From positions 113,451 to 177,450 of the forward strand of contig JASANG010001707.1 of the NCBI GenBank assembly GCA_030248215.1: a stretch of DNA of 64,000 nucleotides, given 5' to 3'. A program made the translations under genes and the position numbers. Positions 36,401 to 48,100 of this stretch are shown piece after piece; within the stretch, counting starts at the first letter, position 1; each line of letters begins with the position of its first letter. Below the pieces are notes generated by a model, which saw nothing but the letters and a program-made list of their open reading frames with translations, did not search any database and was not told the DNA's origin. This DNA is from Enoplolaimus lenunculus. Taxonomy: Eukaryota; Nematoda; Enoplea; Enoplida; Thoracostomopsidae.

Positions 36401-38707
36401 GTCATGCTTTATTTGCTCGGTATTTTGTGTTGCATCTATAACAAAACGCCGTCAATATAACCAGAAATCATACATTGATAAAATAGAACATCGCAGAACA
36501 AAGCTTTCCTCGGTTAGGTGTGGATATGAAACTACACCAGAAATTAAATCAACAAGCTAATGTGGGTTTACAGTTCTAGCTTTTACATTGCAACTTCTAA
36601 ACAATTAATACATCAATGACCTCGTCAACGTAGAGAAATCACAAATAACATGAGGTTGGAACAGTTTTAATGTTGGCTGCATATTACACCGCATTACACC
36701 TTATTCGATAGTCGAGTAAAGTTAACCACAATTTTCGTACCTTTTGAATCACTGTACTCCGTCGGGCCAAACGAAACATTTTTCTTGGTTCTGGAATCTG
36801 TGCCAGTTAAATCTGGAGCTTCGCTGTCTCGTGAAATGCTTGTACTATCCGAAAAGAAAGGTTCGTCAGCGCTCGCACCCGTATCTGAACATATCACACA
36901 GTGGGATATATTTCGATTTAAATTAAACTAGGCAAACAGAGGAACAAACTTTCCCAAACCAACAGTCTATAATAAACAAGCTACCTTGATCATCATCGCT
37001 GGACACAAATTCTTGTTTTCTACGTTTGGACACAGGGCCGCTCTCATCTTCGCCTGCGGCAAAGTGTGGGTTCATTTTAGATTCCGTTGAATCGCAAACT
37101 TCCAAAAGATCTGCAAAGAAAGACAACTAATAAAATAACGCTGACTTAAACATATGTATGCAAATTAGTAAAAGTTAAGGACAAAGGGATTAAAAATAAG
37201 TGGTCAATAGCATAAATAGCATAAGTACGTAATATCTATACGCATCAGTTTGAATTTAGTACCCGAAAACCAGACTAATTTCGACTGCTTTAGCAGGAAA
37301 GTCCAACCTCTTCTATCGACACAAACTCACAAGATAGTCCATCAGCCACAAATGAAGCAGGGACAGATTTTGATTTCCGTTTATTTAAACCGAGCTTTCT
37401 TGAGTAACGTCGAACCAATTCGTCTTCTTCTCGAATCAATTTACGTTGTTCCTTCCTACGTTCGCGTTCAACCTACGGTAAATAAATGTTTTAAGGCGCC
37501 GACGGTCACATAAGAGCTCTTTGGTATGACTTCCACCCGAGTATTTTTTCATCGTATTCTCCAGTACATTTTCTCTTATCGTTAATAAATCTGTGTTTTA
37601 AAAGTTAACATAGAATTTCTTTAACACGATTTTCACATTTTAAAGCTAGACGCAACCTAACTCTAAAATTCTCAAAAAAGTTTAAAAAAACAGTCTTGTG
37701 TTTCATTTCATACAGTCAAACGACGTATACGTAACGAATTTAATAACACTTTTCGCTACATACATACCGTAAGCTTGGTACTAGTGGCAACAGTCTAATA
37801 TAAAAAGTTTATAAATTTTTGATAGCTCTAGGCTATAGCTCTGCTCCCTTAAAAACTACTAAAAATAAAAAAATTAGGTGGACATCGGGATGTCACTCAA
37901 GGCATGTGTGTAAATACGTAAGTTACCTCTTTTTTATGTTTCTCGTAATCAAACTTCGACTTTGACTGAGTGTCCAATTTCTTTTTCGACGACATTTTGT
38001 TCTGAGAACGACCCCCAGTAGTTGTTTTACATGGTTTTTCTTGCGTTTTGATGAAATCGGAAATCTATAACAAACTGGTTATAAATATATAGGAGGTAGA
38101 GATGCTACGATTTTGGAGGGTTTGAAAACGTTACCAATATATAGTTCTGTAAACACGTATATACGTAATAAAATTGGTTTTCAACTGTCGATTCTTTTAG
38201 ATGGCTCGCCAAGGCATAGTCTCTCCGCATATCCGGGTCAGGGTTTGCATTTTTAAAAATTCGCGGTCCGCATCCGGGTAATTTTTGTCAGTTGTCAGTT
38301 TTCGAACATTATCAATAATTAATTGTAGGTTTATTATCAGCGTCTTTACTGTGAAACACATTAATACCTTTTGACGCTTTGCAAAAGCTTGTTTTTTCAG
38401 TTTTTTCATTGCCTTATCATTTTGGCGCTTCTGTCGCCTGTTAACTACCGTAACAAAGCCTTTCTTCACGTGATCAATATCTGAAAAGCATGGAGCTGGA
38501 GAAGAGTCGTTTGGTCGTATTAAAAATCTTGGTCTAATGCATGGACATGGACTGGCATCTCGACAACAATATGGATACAGAAATTAGAAAATTTTTAAAT
38601 TCTCTCAGAACGCAATTCTCACCTTTTCTATCATTATCTGGCACTACTCTTTTCCCCGCTATTTTAATTTGTTTAAGATCAGGGTTTATCCATCGTTTGC
38701 AAACCAT
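30420..38707 (-). CDS. NOM1: Nucleolar MIF4G/MA3 protein (NOM1/Sgd1)
   Basis: NOM1 is a nucleolar protein acting in 40S ribosome biogenesis (it recruits eIF4A-like helicases in the known family). Exons in coding order are 38707-38623, 38480-38368, 38064-37927, 37472-37331, 37110-36985, 36884-36741, 36435-36252, 35760-35690, 35388-35260, 35014-34887, 34681-34482, 34139-34012, 32966-32850, 32494-32352, 31595-31431, 31063-30932 and 30725-30420, giving 816 aa with all frames closing and all introns GT-AG. Residues 1-112 are basic and Lys-rich (nucleolar targeting, inferred). LGLNKRKSKSVPASF near 138-153 is the family motif. An acidic/Ser region follows. The MIF4G domain spans about 295-500 (RLMLEHALF, EYILLMLETCGF). 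GRWWLVGSSW (549-558) and KLARKQRMNTD lead to the MA3 domain near 590-715 (DAFEKLLKLG, NPFYAFV). The start is the first ATG after an upstream stop. Confidence 0.95.
31596..32351 (-). other. NOM1 intron 14, repeat-like
   Basis: The 756-bp intron has several TTTTTGCG/TTTTTCGC motifs in both orientations (31860-32230), so a decayed inverted repeat element is possible. No ends were identified. Confidence 0.3.
33568..33850. mobile_element. hAT-like MITE, copy 5, in NOM1 intron 12
   Basis: CAGGGTGCGATACCGGATAT at the left and AATATCCGGTCGCACCCTG at the right. I see no matching 8-bp flanks. Confidence 0.7.
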
Positions 38708-38709
38708 CC

Positions 38710-38771
38710 TGATCTTGCTCACTTTGCAAACAAATAGATATGATCTTGCTCACTTTGCGAACAAATAAATA
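38710..38771 (-). repeat. 31-bp tandem duplication in the NOM1 5' leader
   Basis: TGATCTTGCTCACTTTGC... at 38710-38740 repeats at 38741-38771 with two changes. It begins 3 bases upstream of the NOM1 ATG at 38707, so it duplicates the mRNA leader. Confidence 0.8.
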
Positions 38772-39200
38772 GTTCAAAATTGTTTAAATTTATGTTAATA
38801 AAGCAAACGTATAAACTGGACTATTGTCAGCCTGTCGGCTGGGGCGCCAGTATGTGACACACGGGTGCTCGCCATCGGTATCCTTTAACCTCTAGCTATG
38901 TCTTTGCTTGGCGTGCATTATCGACCGTCTTAGGCTCCGTCTCTAGGTTGTGATCTATACATACCGGCGCAATATTATTCTTGTCATATTGCCCATTTGT
39001 GTGCCAATATATTTGTACTTTGTCATTTCCTGCCAAAAGCATAATTCAAAAGCTAGAAGTCGCAAATTCGGGACCTGTACAATATATGTATAACATATTA
39101 TTGTTGTAGTTAGTGATTTTTGGACCGTTTATGAGTTTGAGTACTAGTAAAGTGAGCTTTGCTTGACAGATCCTGGCCAGAGTTCATACCATTTGTTTTG
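38772..39200. other. Gap upstream of NOM1
   Basis: No gene. A GC-richer patch at 38825-38950 (cctgtcggctggggcgccag) looks like part of an unidentified repeat. Confidence 0.3.
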
Positions 39201-39475
39201 CATTTGTACTGCTCGCCAGTAAAACTATCAAAATTGTGTTAAAAGTATGTACGAGCCGTAGGGACGCTAAAATCCGTGTTATCGTGTTACAGGATCAGTC
39301 AGGCCACAGACCATACCCACCTTGGGATCGGTTGGAAGCATTTGTACTGCTCGCCAGTAAAACTATCAAAACTGTGTTAAAAGTATGTACGAGCCGTAGG
39401 GACGCTAAAATCCGTGTTATCGTGTTACAGGATCAGTCAGGCCACAGACCATACCCACCTTGGGATCGGTTGGAA
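39201..39475. repeat. 138-bp tandem duplication
   Basis: 39201-39338 is repeated at 39339-39475 with one visible difference (TCAAAATTG/TCAAAACTG). The in-frame translation (DAKIRVIVLQDQSG) is not a domain I recognise. Confidence 0.9.
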
Positions 39476-39805
39476 ATCTCCGTTTTTGGCTAGTCCAGAA
39501 CTTACATATACGCGTTACCAGAGCGGCGCCTAGGGATGGTCAGCGCCCACACAGAATGTTGGCCCCCAAAAAGTTTAGACCAGCTTATAAGTTTTGCTAG
39601 AACAACCGCATGCCGCTAAAAATTTGTTTTGCCCCTTCTCAGCATCTTGATGGTTACGTGCTTGATTAGTGTTCGTTTACGCTATCAAAAATTGTAAAAT
39701 CTTTCACAAATGCAAACCACTAGCTACGTGGTTAAGTTGTAGAAGCTTGAGGATTGAAACAAACATTTTGCCATACTATTTTTCTCCATGCATGTTTTTT
39801 CTGGT

Positions 39806-40095
39806 CAATGCCACCCTTAAGGCGGTCCCACTTTCCCGGAAAAGCAATATACGAGAAGGACACACAAGAAATACAATTGGGAAAGTGGAAACAGTTAGAA
39901 CAGCGGGACAGTTGGGGAAGCAGGACAGTTAGGACAGTTAGGATAGCGAGATAGCTGGACAGCTGGGACAGTTGCAACAGTTGGAAAAGTAGAAAAGTTG
40001 GGACTGTTGCGACAGTTCGGACAGTTGGGACAACGGGGCAGTCGAAACAGCAGGACAGTTGGGACAGTTGGGACGAACAACCGAACAGGTGGGAC
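39806..40095 (+). repeat. GGGACAGTT minisatellite element, copy 3
   Basis: The head (aatgccacccttaaggcggt; cccggaaaagcaatatacga) is followed by about 20 units of GGGACAGTT/GGACAGTTA. Confidence 0.8.
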
Positions 40096-40559
40096 AAAAT
40101 ACATACCGAACAGACTTTTAAATAAAAAATGTAACTTCTTTAATAAACAAGAGTTCCTAAAATTCCTGCTAACTGAAACTTTCGTAATACGTTGTCAAAA
40201 ATTTGGGTTTGCTTACCAGCCTGCGATGTATAACAAGTGATTGTTTTAAATTAGCCGTTTGAAATTTTCTGGTGAGTGTACGGTTTAACGTGGTTGAACT
40301 ATGGTGTTTATGACAATTCAGAAAACACTAAATAAATGTTGTAGCTAGTGTATTTATACTATGTGCTAGGTAAAATTGCTCCTATAAAGGGGGCAGTAAA
40401 GAGAGCACTGTATGTAAACTAGCTGGCAGCATACGGTCGACATATAATCAACGATAGAAGCAGTTGGACAGGCAGGCTACGTAACGCAGGAGTAAAAGCG
40501 TCTGCCTGAGAACTATATGTGTTCCCGATGACCTAGCAAGTTTACAAAATTCATTAGAT
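40096..40559. other. Intergenic stretch, nothing recognised
   Basis: AT-rich, with no element ends visible. A short tRNA-like phrase (ctacgtaacgcaggagtaaa) near 40477 is too poor to call. Confidence 0.3.
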
Positions 40560-41165
40560 GGAGTATAAGTGAATGGTCTAACGTTTGGCAATTAACTATT
40601 GCCCCACTCAAGTCGCACTGGGTTAGGTACGGGAGTGCTAAAGTTGGTCATAGATACAATATTGGTGCTAACTTTCTTGAAATGGAGATTTCAATTAAGA
40701 ATCTTGGAGAGATGTTTACTTCAGATATCAAACCTAGTAGTCATATAGATGCTGTTTGTAAGCGGGCTTACAGAGTAGTAAAATGCTTTTTCACTGTTTT
40801 GTCAATTTGAATCACATTGTTCTTATCCTTGCTTTCAAAACATATGTGCGTCCTGTACTAGAGTATTGTTCACCTGTTCCTTGTCACTTAACTAATATTG
40901 ATAAAATTGAATCTGTGCAACGATATTTCACAAGTAGATTGTTTTTTGGAATGAAGTATCCTCTTGTACCTTACGTGAACAGGCTAAACACTTTAAAAAT
41001 TACCGTCTTTGGAATAACGTCGGTTGCATATTGATCTTGTTCATTTATCGTCAGTATTTTTACAATAGTACATATCATAATATTTACACATGTTACACTC
41101 GTCACTGTTGTTTTAGTTTCATTTCTCGTATATTGTTTATTTGAAGTTGTAATGTTCTTGTGCAT
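40560..41165 (+). mobile_element. LINE 3'-end relic (reverse transcriptase C-terminus)
   Basis: Translation gives GHRYNIGANFLEMEISIKNLG with GEMFTSDIKPSSHIDAVCKR, then TYVRPVLEYCSPV and IESVQRYFTSRLFFG. This is the conserved order after the RT palm and thumb in CR1/L2/Jockey-type LINEs (xxDLGxxxxxxLxxxxHI, then YVRPxLEYxSxVW, then xEKxQRxFTRxL). At least one frameshift near 40795 and stops break it, and the upstream catalytic domain is missing. It is a 5'-truncated dead copy. Confidence 0.75.
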
Positions 41166-41410
41166 TTAGTCTGTGCCTAAGATAAGTACGTTTATCCTGC
41201 AAGGTGCGCCATGTATCGGAGAACGGCTAAGGTGAAGCCTCCGACGCATGTGGTTCCAGAGGGGTACTCGTAAAGAGGCTGTGAAATAAAGTTAAAAATG
41301 AAGTCAGTTTGACATAGATAATCCGTCAACAATTTATAAAACGCGAACGAATCGTTTTTCTATGTCAAAACTCTGACACAAAATTGATTTTATTACAATT
41401 GCTGTGAACT
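41166..41410. other. Probable LINE 3' UTR remainder and unassigned sequence
   Basis: No ORF. It is followed by the ATT microsatellite, which could be a degraded LINE tail. Confidence 0.3.
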
Positions 41411-41415
41411 AACAC

Positions 41416-41416
<1 letters not shown>

Positions 41417-41466
<50 letters not shown>
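41417..41466. repeat. (TTA)n microsatellite
   Basis: About 16 uninterrupted TTA/ATT trinucleotides. Confidence 0.95.
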
Positions 41467-41821
41467 GTAGGTTGCTAGTTAGAAACCACGCGCAGCCCGC
41501 TTTTCCAGCTGCTTAGTTAAAGGTCTGATGTCCCGGTTCCTACCAATACTGACAATCTGTATGTTTGATTGCAACATTGTGAAAGTTTGGTTGGAAAGCG
41601 AATTCTCGGCCCATATATTTCACGTCTTTCTGAATAGTAGAACAAAAGCTACAAACATATCAATTTACTGTCTCTTTTAGGAAAATTTTAGCGGGTTGTG
41701 CAACTGCTTCCTCGTTTTTACCATGTGTGACATCAATCCCACAAGATATACAGCGCTCGCTTACACTTAGCGTTAAAAATCGTTTCAGGAATTCATAATG
41801 GAAGGACATGTATACGTTTTA

Positions 41822-42431
41822 AGTGTGGGTATACGCGGAGCAGCTGGTATATATGTAGGTAGAGTGTCCAATGTTAAGACATATACTCGTGAACATATAG
41901 CACCGGAGAAAATTATGATATCGGCCGCGTGGTGTAATGGGTAGCGCGCTTGACTCGCGAGCGAGAAGTCCAAGGTTCGATTTCCGGTGTAGCCATATGT
42001 TTCGGTGAAATTTAGGGGGAAAACCAAGTATATCCGCAGTACTTCAGAGAAAAGGGTCGTCCCGACCGTGCAGTTGTGACATGGAAGTTCCACCGAGACG
42101 GGCGCTGTAAATTGCAGGCCCATGGATTCGAAGAAGTTTGGATTCGCGGTCCGGGGCGACCGCCTGAAGAAGGTGGAATGTGGGTATACGCGAAGCAGCT
42201 GGTGTATGTGCAGGGTGTGCAATGTTAAGACACATACTCGTGCACATATAGCACCAGAGAAAATTATGATATCTGCCGCGTGGTGTAATGGGTAGCGCGC
42301 TTGACTCGCGACCGAGAGGTCCGAGGTTCGATTCTCGGCGTGGCCATTTGTTTCGGAGAAATTTAGGGGAAAAACCAAGTATATCCGCAGTACTTCGGAG
42401 ACAGGGGTCGTCCCGACCGTGCAGTTCTGAT
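41822..42431 (+). repeat. Duplicated ~260-bp unit, each with a tRNA-like sequence
   Basis: The units (41822-42081, 42178-42431) share an upstream block (tgggtatacgcg, gttaagacatatactcgtg, cataTAGCACCGGAGAAAA), a tRNA-like core (41928-42000; 42274-42346) and a tail (gggtcgtcccgaccgtgcag). The core reads CCGCGTGGTGTAATGGGTAG, loop CTCGCGA (anticodon CGC, Ala-like), T arm CCGAG-GTTCGATT-CTCGG in unit 2. Acceptor GGCCGCG/CGTGGCC would pair if unit 1's 5' and unit 2's 3' sides were combined; each single copy has mismatches. This is probably a dimeric tRNA SINE or duplicated tRNA pseudogenes. Confidence 0.7.
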
Positions 42432-42680
42432 ATTAAGGATGCTGTTGTATACAGTTAAAGTTTCCAGCTTGTAGAAATTGCAACCTTATACATATTTATT
42501 AACGGTCTTGTTTCGAAAGTGCAAAATATTTTAAGCTTAGTTTCAAAAGGAAGGCACTTTAACTTTGCGTTACAACGTTCAGTACTAAATAACTGATAAA
42601 AATAGCACGCCAACAGAACCGATAAGGTATTCGAACATACTTTGATTGTCCGAACATGGTTTGGTTAGTAACGTGGCGAT

Positions 42681-42911
42681 CAGGGCGGGAATTTGTAAGA
42701 TACACAGTATTTTGTTGTGATATTTCGGTGATTTTTCTTTATATAAACGCAATATTCCGTTTGCTAAAGATAAATTAACATTTACAGACGCATTAACGTG
42801 CTAAAAATGATTTATTTAAAAGACACTATCCGGTTAACATACGGTTCCGGTAAAAATCACTATGCGGATCCGGTTCCGGTATCCGGTTTTTTGCGATCCG
42901 GTCGCACCCTG
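42681..42911. mobile_element. hAT-like MITE, copy 6
   Basis: The right end GATCCGGTCGCACCCTG is clear. The left end CAGGGCGGGAATT is plausible. No matching flanks. Confidence 0.5.
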
Positions 42912-43044
42912 GGGGTATCTAGATTATGACTGCATCTGTTTCTTGGGCTGCGCTAATTTGTTTATCTATTCTGTGTGCATTTGTAAAGCATGCAAAGTTT
43001 CCAATATATTATATATAGCCAGCAATTTAACATTTGTTCCATGA

Positions 43045-43320
43045 TACATTGATGGGCGTCCCGTTTACCTGCGGGACAGCAATAGGCCCAGAATGCAGCA
43101 GTACGCTCCTGCACTTATATTTTCGGTGGTTCAGTAGGGAAAGCTTCGAGCTTATGTTTTCGCTGGGTCAGTAGGGAAACCTTCAAGCTTACGTTTTCGC
43201 TTACTCGGTCGGAGACAATTTGAGTTGCTGGCCTATATTTTCGTTGGATCGATTGGGACAGCTTCGACTAGTCTGTGTGCGACCCTATGTTTCTGTTGAG
43301 TTTTATGCTGTAGGCAACGG
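43045..43320. repeat. Minisatellite-element head and a degenerate ~38-bp tandem repeat
   Basis: 43053-43100 matches the GGGACAG element head (gggcgtcccgtttacctgcg). Then about five units of TTATGTTTTCGCTGGGTCAG and TAGGGAAAGCTTCGAG follow to about 43,300. Confidence 0.6.
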
Positions 43321-43364
43321 TTTTTATGTTTAGGCTTAAAGACATGGACATAAATACGCGTTAG

Positions 43365-43412
43365 GCTTTTCGGGCCAACGCTTTTACCAACTGAGCTATG
43401 CGACACTGCTTC
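43365..43412 (-). repeat. Truncated tRNA-like sequence (Phe-like)
   Basis: Minus strand: GTCGCATAGCTCAGTTGGTA, then TTGGC-CCGAAAA-GCCTA (anticodon GAA). The T arm and 3' acceptor are absent. Confidence 0.5.
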
Positions 43413-43652
43413 ATCTACTTGTGCTAGGTATTGTGATGTGTTACGTTTACCAGTATACTGTTGTGTATATATACTGGCTACTGCGTAGCTATTACATAAT
43501 GGGCGGAAATCGCAACATTGTGATCCCCCTGGAAAAAATTCAAAAAATGGTGGCAAATTTGGATTCGTTCGGAAGCTCAAACCTTGCGGAATACGACTTT
43601 CCGAATGTGGAATATGATTATGCAAATATACAGAAAGTTATGGGCTAAAAAC

Positions 43653-44002
43653 TAGGGATGTGCATATTAATCGGCATAGGTTTTGGTAATAATCAGCACT
43701 TTTCGTGAGTATCAAAAAAATTGCCGATTCTTTGCAGATACTTTATGCACATAACAGTCAGTTGAAATGCTATCAGTTTCATTTCTTGGCACATATCAGT
43801 GTGTCTCGTCAGGAAAACTGTTATTACGTATCTCGCGTTATTTGAAATGAACCGTTCTTATAAAATTATAATCGTTTATGATGGTTAAGGTTTATGTCTC
43901 CATATAATGATGTAAAGTATGCTGTTTATTAAGCATGGTGTACTAAAGTTGGAATCGGCATCGATTCGGCATCGGCAAAAATTTGGTATCGGCATATTCC
44001 TG
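43653..44002. mobile_element. hAT-like MITE, second family (GGATGTGC ends)
   Basis: TAGGGATGTGCATATTAATC and, reversed at the right, CAGGAATATGCCGATACC. The 8-bp flanks are CTAAAAAC/CTAGAAAC (43645-43652, 44003-44010). The interior has repeated ATCGGCAT. Confidence 0.7.
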
Positions 44003-44029
44003 CTAGAAACATCAAAAAATTGATCCCCC

Positions 44030-44700
44030 CGGAGTTTTATGTGGTTTTTGTGGACGCATATATACATTAGCCTAGGCTTTCAATCTAGAGCACAAACAGA
44101 GATTATTTATTCATCCGTCGTTGGCTTATCTCAAAAATTTGATAAAAACACATAGCGGTTTGTGAAAAAAATCATAGGAAAGTGCACTAACTTTTGCATT
44201 AGCACCGGCCGTTTGAGGTATATAGAGAAACAATGCAGATATTGTGCTGTAATAGGAAACGTGTGATTCCAGGGGATCACTTATGATCACCCCCCAGAGT
44301 TTTTGCTTTTTTTATAAAAAAGTACGGAATTTTCGGTTTTTTAAAGAAGTCACTTTCCGGGGGGACTCAAAATTTTATCTTCCCCCCCGAAAAGTTGAAA
44401 ATTTTTGAGAAATGTTACTGGTTCACTGGTACCAACAAGCAACCGAAACAACACGTTAGACTGGCCGTTAAATTAAATTTCCGGGAGGTGATCAAAAATG
44501 TTTCCGGGGGGACTATACGTATCCACATCTATAAATATTTCCGGCTGCAGTAGGCTAAGTTAACCCGCTTAATATAATCCCTGTTTAATGTTGGGTTTAT
44601 TGACAACAACAACAACTCGAACCAGGCTTATACGTAAAAAGTTAAGTGGAGTTTGTATATACTTTCCGGGGGAATCAAACTGCATTCCACATTTTGACTA
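44030..44700. repeat. Fragments with TTCCGGGGGGACT motifs
   Basis: The motif and its complement (GATCCCCCCGGAG, GATCACCCCCCAGAG, TTCCGGGGGGACT, TTTCCGGGGGAAT) recur five or more times over 650 bases, as do GATCA blocks. It looks like nested degraded copies of one GC-tract element. No gene. Confidence 0.45.
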
Positions 44701-45149
44701 CTACTGCTTTTTACGAATACTGCGTTTTGTACAAATTGTTTTGTACTAACTGGCGATAGGTGCTATATATACGAATTTGCGAATGTGAACTGTAACATTA
44801 TATATTTCTGCACGTTGCTGACCGATTTGTCCAACGCAGTAATTTGTCGATTTTCTGACCGGTTACGATTGTACATGCCAGGAGAATAGAACCGTAGTTA
44901 CAATGTTTTATTCCAAAAATACTTTCCAGGATTATTGCTGCGGTTTATTTAAATAGTTGCTGAAAATTTTCAAGTATTTCATTCAAATATTGTAATTTTC
45001 TGAATGTTATACCACAGTCGGGTTTCGACTAAATATTTTCATGTGTAATGCCGTGCTTAGCATGTATACGTATTTCTAGCACGGGTAAATTTACATAAAT
45101 ATTCCATAATTTAACACTTATTCCAATTCAAAAGGTTACCTGTAGAAGA
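44701..45149. other. Upstream region of MTHFD1
   Basis: AT-rich, with no recognised promoter motif. Confidence 0.35.
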
Positions 45150-48100
45150 ATGTCAATTACAAAAATTGATGGTAAAGCAGTGTCGGCATCGCTTCGAGAA
45201 TGCATAAAAGAAGAGGTTGCTTCGATAAAATGTCAGCACCCTAATTTTCAGCCAGGGCTTGCAATAATTCAAGTTGGTAAGAACTGCGAGTAGAGCATTT
45301 GTACCAAATATAATTGTTGCACGGCAACCGTTTGTGCAGGGGCAGTATGTATATATATGTCTGTACTTTCAGTAAAGCAAGTTGACATTCTCTGAATAAT
45401 AAATACGTAATTCGGCAGAAAATCGGTATACGGTATAAGTCTACCCATATACTGGATATATACCGTAGTGGTTTCAATGAACATATATATTATTCGCTTA
45501 ACATATATATATTATTCGCTTTCGGTATCCGGTAAATTATCCGATCGCACATTGTGTTTGCGTCAGAGATTGTAAATCCAAACCAAGAATTGTGTTTAAG
45601 TCAATAAACATATTCTTGCACGACTCAAGTACTGTTAATGCCACTAGATGCTATAGCGCCACTAGATGGTATAGCACGCCTCAAGTACTGTTAAATATAT
45701 CTCTCAGGGTTCCGGTGCAATTCCTGTTCGGGCCAAAATTCCTGCAAAAATTAAATCCATGTTTTTGTTCCGACATTGAAAGAAGCTGGAATTTGCTGAA
45801 GCTCAGCTTCTTTTCACAGCTTGTTTTCTATTTGTACGTTCCTCGTACTTTAAAGCACTCCAAGCATGTTTTTATGAACTTGAAAACTCGGCAACATATT
45901 TTATTTTGATTTATAGTCAATTAACAGTAATTCGATGGTACTATCTTTAAAATTCCTGTTCCGTCGAAAAATGATCTCCTGTTTCCTTTTCCTGCTTCCT
46001 GTGAAGTGTAGTTCCTATTGGAAGCTTGCCGCCTCCGATTGTAGTATCCGAAAATTAATATCCGGTCGATACCTGGTGTATGGTTGAATGTGTTGTTAGA
46101 AATACTATTACTGTTTAAGGAGACCGATCTGATTCGAATGTCTATATAAAGCACAAGGTTAGAGCGGCAGAAGAATGTGGCATGGTTCCACGACACGTCA
46201 AACTGGATAAAGCTATAACTGAAATTCAGCTTGGTCAGGTTAGCTATATATGAAAAATGATGTTGGAGTTATTTTGTGTATGTTTCTGCTGCCTATTTAT
46301 CATGCAAAGTGATGTTATCTTATGTCTGAATCGTAATAACACAATATTCCTAAGCAATAAAATTTGGGATAGCCGAAAATGTAATCTAAATTAGCTTACT
46401 ACGTAACGTAGGTAATTTAAGAATATAAAGTTTATAACAAACACAGTATATAAGAACAACCAAAAATTACAACAGCACAATATTTTAATCCAGTTAAAAT
46501 GCAGAATTTCGACGATGCTTAAAGAACCGTTTGGATCGGAAGAAAGTATCGGCAGTAAACATGACATTTTGTGGTATCGAGCCCGTACCTATGAAAGACT
46601 ATTTTCACGATGCTGATTAATGAGCACGTCGCAGTAATTTCCGTTACAATTTGGTACTCGAATCGACTGAGAACCTATTATACGTGTGCTCATGTGTGTT
46701 TCACTGATATGACTTGGGCTAAGGCTCTAAGGGTTACGTACGTGCTTTTGATTATATACCCAAATTCCTGCTGCAGATTATTGACGGTTTGAATGATGAC
46801 CCAAGTATTAATGGCATGATCGTTCAACTGCCACTTGACTGTACAACTCATATAAACACTGACGCTGTTATAAATCGAATCAACGCGTCGAAGGATGTCG
46901 ACGGATTATGCCGTGAAAATGCAGGCCGTCTGGCACGAGGAGAACTTGAAGGAACTGTTATCCCATGTACTCCGCGTGGATGTTTGGAACTGGTCAAATC
47001 GACAGGTTTGTCAAATTTAACATTTTTAAGGTACTGATTTATATACTTATTAGACGGTGACCCAGGGCCCTGCAAGTTGGTACCTAAAATTGAAGAAAAA
47101 AGCTCGTGAGCTCATACGAACACAAAGCATGGCGTAACAATGTTGGCGCCTTGTTTGGGGTGTTATAGAATGTAGATATTTCAGATTTATAAATAACGGC
47201 TTTGCAATATTGTTAACGAAAACACTTTGCTTCTAACCTTGCCACGGGAGCTCAGCGTAAAAACTATAAGACGTATTTCAGGAACCGAGGTTAAAGGCAA
47301 AGAAGTTGTAGTGCTTGGTCGGAGTAAAATTGTCGGAGCGCCGGCTTCAGAATTATTTTTGTGGCATCATGCGACTGTGACTACTTGTCATTCTCGTACT
47401 CAAAATTTAGCTGATGTATGTCGTCGTGCGGACATCTTAATTGCTGCAGTCGGACAAATGCAAATGGTTAAAGGTAAATGCCTTGATTGTTATCCAACAA
47501 GAGTTTTTTTAGCAAAGCTTAAAATTAATACAAATTTATTTTCAAACATGGATAGGATCGCCTTTCGGTATGAGGTCTCGATATCGGTATCGGTCTGGCT
47601 TTTTCGAGTCTCGGTGATTTGGAACCAAGACCAGAAGTCGAGGATTCAGTAAATGTATGACCGTAGTGTTGAACTAAGTGATGGCTGATGAACAAAATTT
47701 TTCTGCGAATTTATGAAATTTTATAGTTACGTAATAATTACGAGCAGCTATTCTTAAAAAACACGAAAAACAATGAAAAACACAGAAAACTAAGAAACGC
47801 AACAAAACTACAAATAAACATTAGGAATAATTTATTTTGAAAATTTAAATTTTTTGCGGTGACGACCAAAGATTGCCCGAAACCGAGACTAGGAACCTAG
47901 ACCGCCTATCCCTACGTTGAATCAATAGATTATAAATTTCTATCTCTTCTTTACTCTAATGACGTGGCTCTGGATTTTTATGGTACAGCGGTTATGCCAG
48001 AAGCACTGCACGATGCACTGCATATGTTCCATCGTTCAAAATTGCCACATCATTTTTTGCTTACCGTTACACTAGCTTAAGATTTATTGTAAAATATCTG

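Noticed and set aside
41785-42378. 197-codon minus-strand ORF
   Set aside because: It is the antisense of the duplicated tRNA-like unit. Its internal repetition mirrors the DNA duplication, with no protein family.
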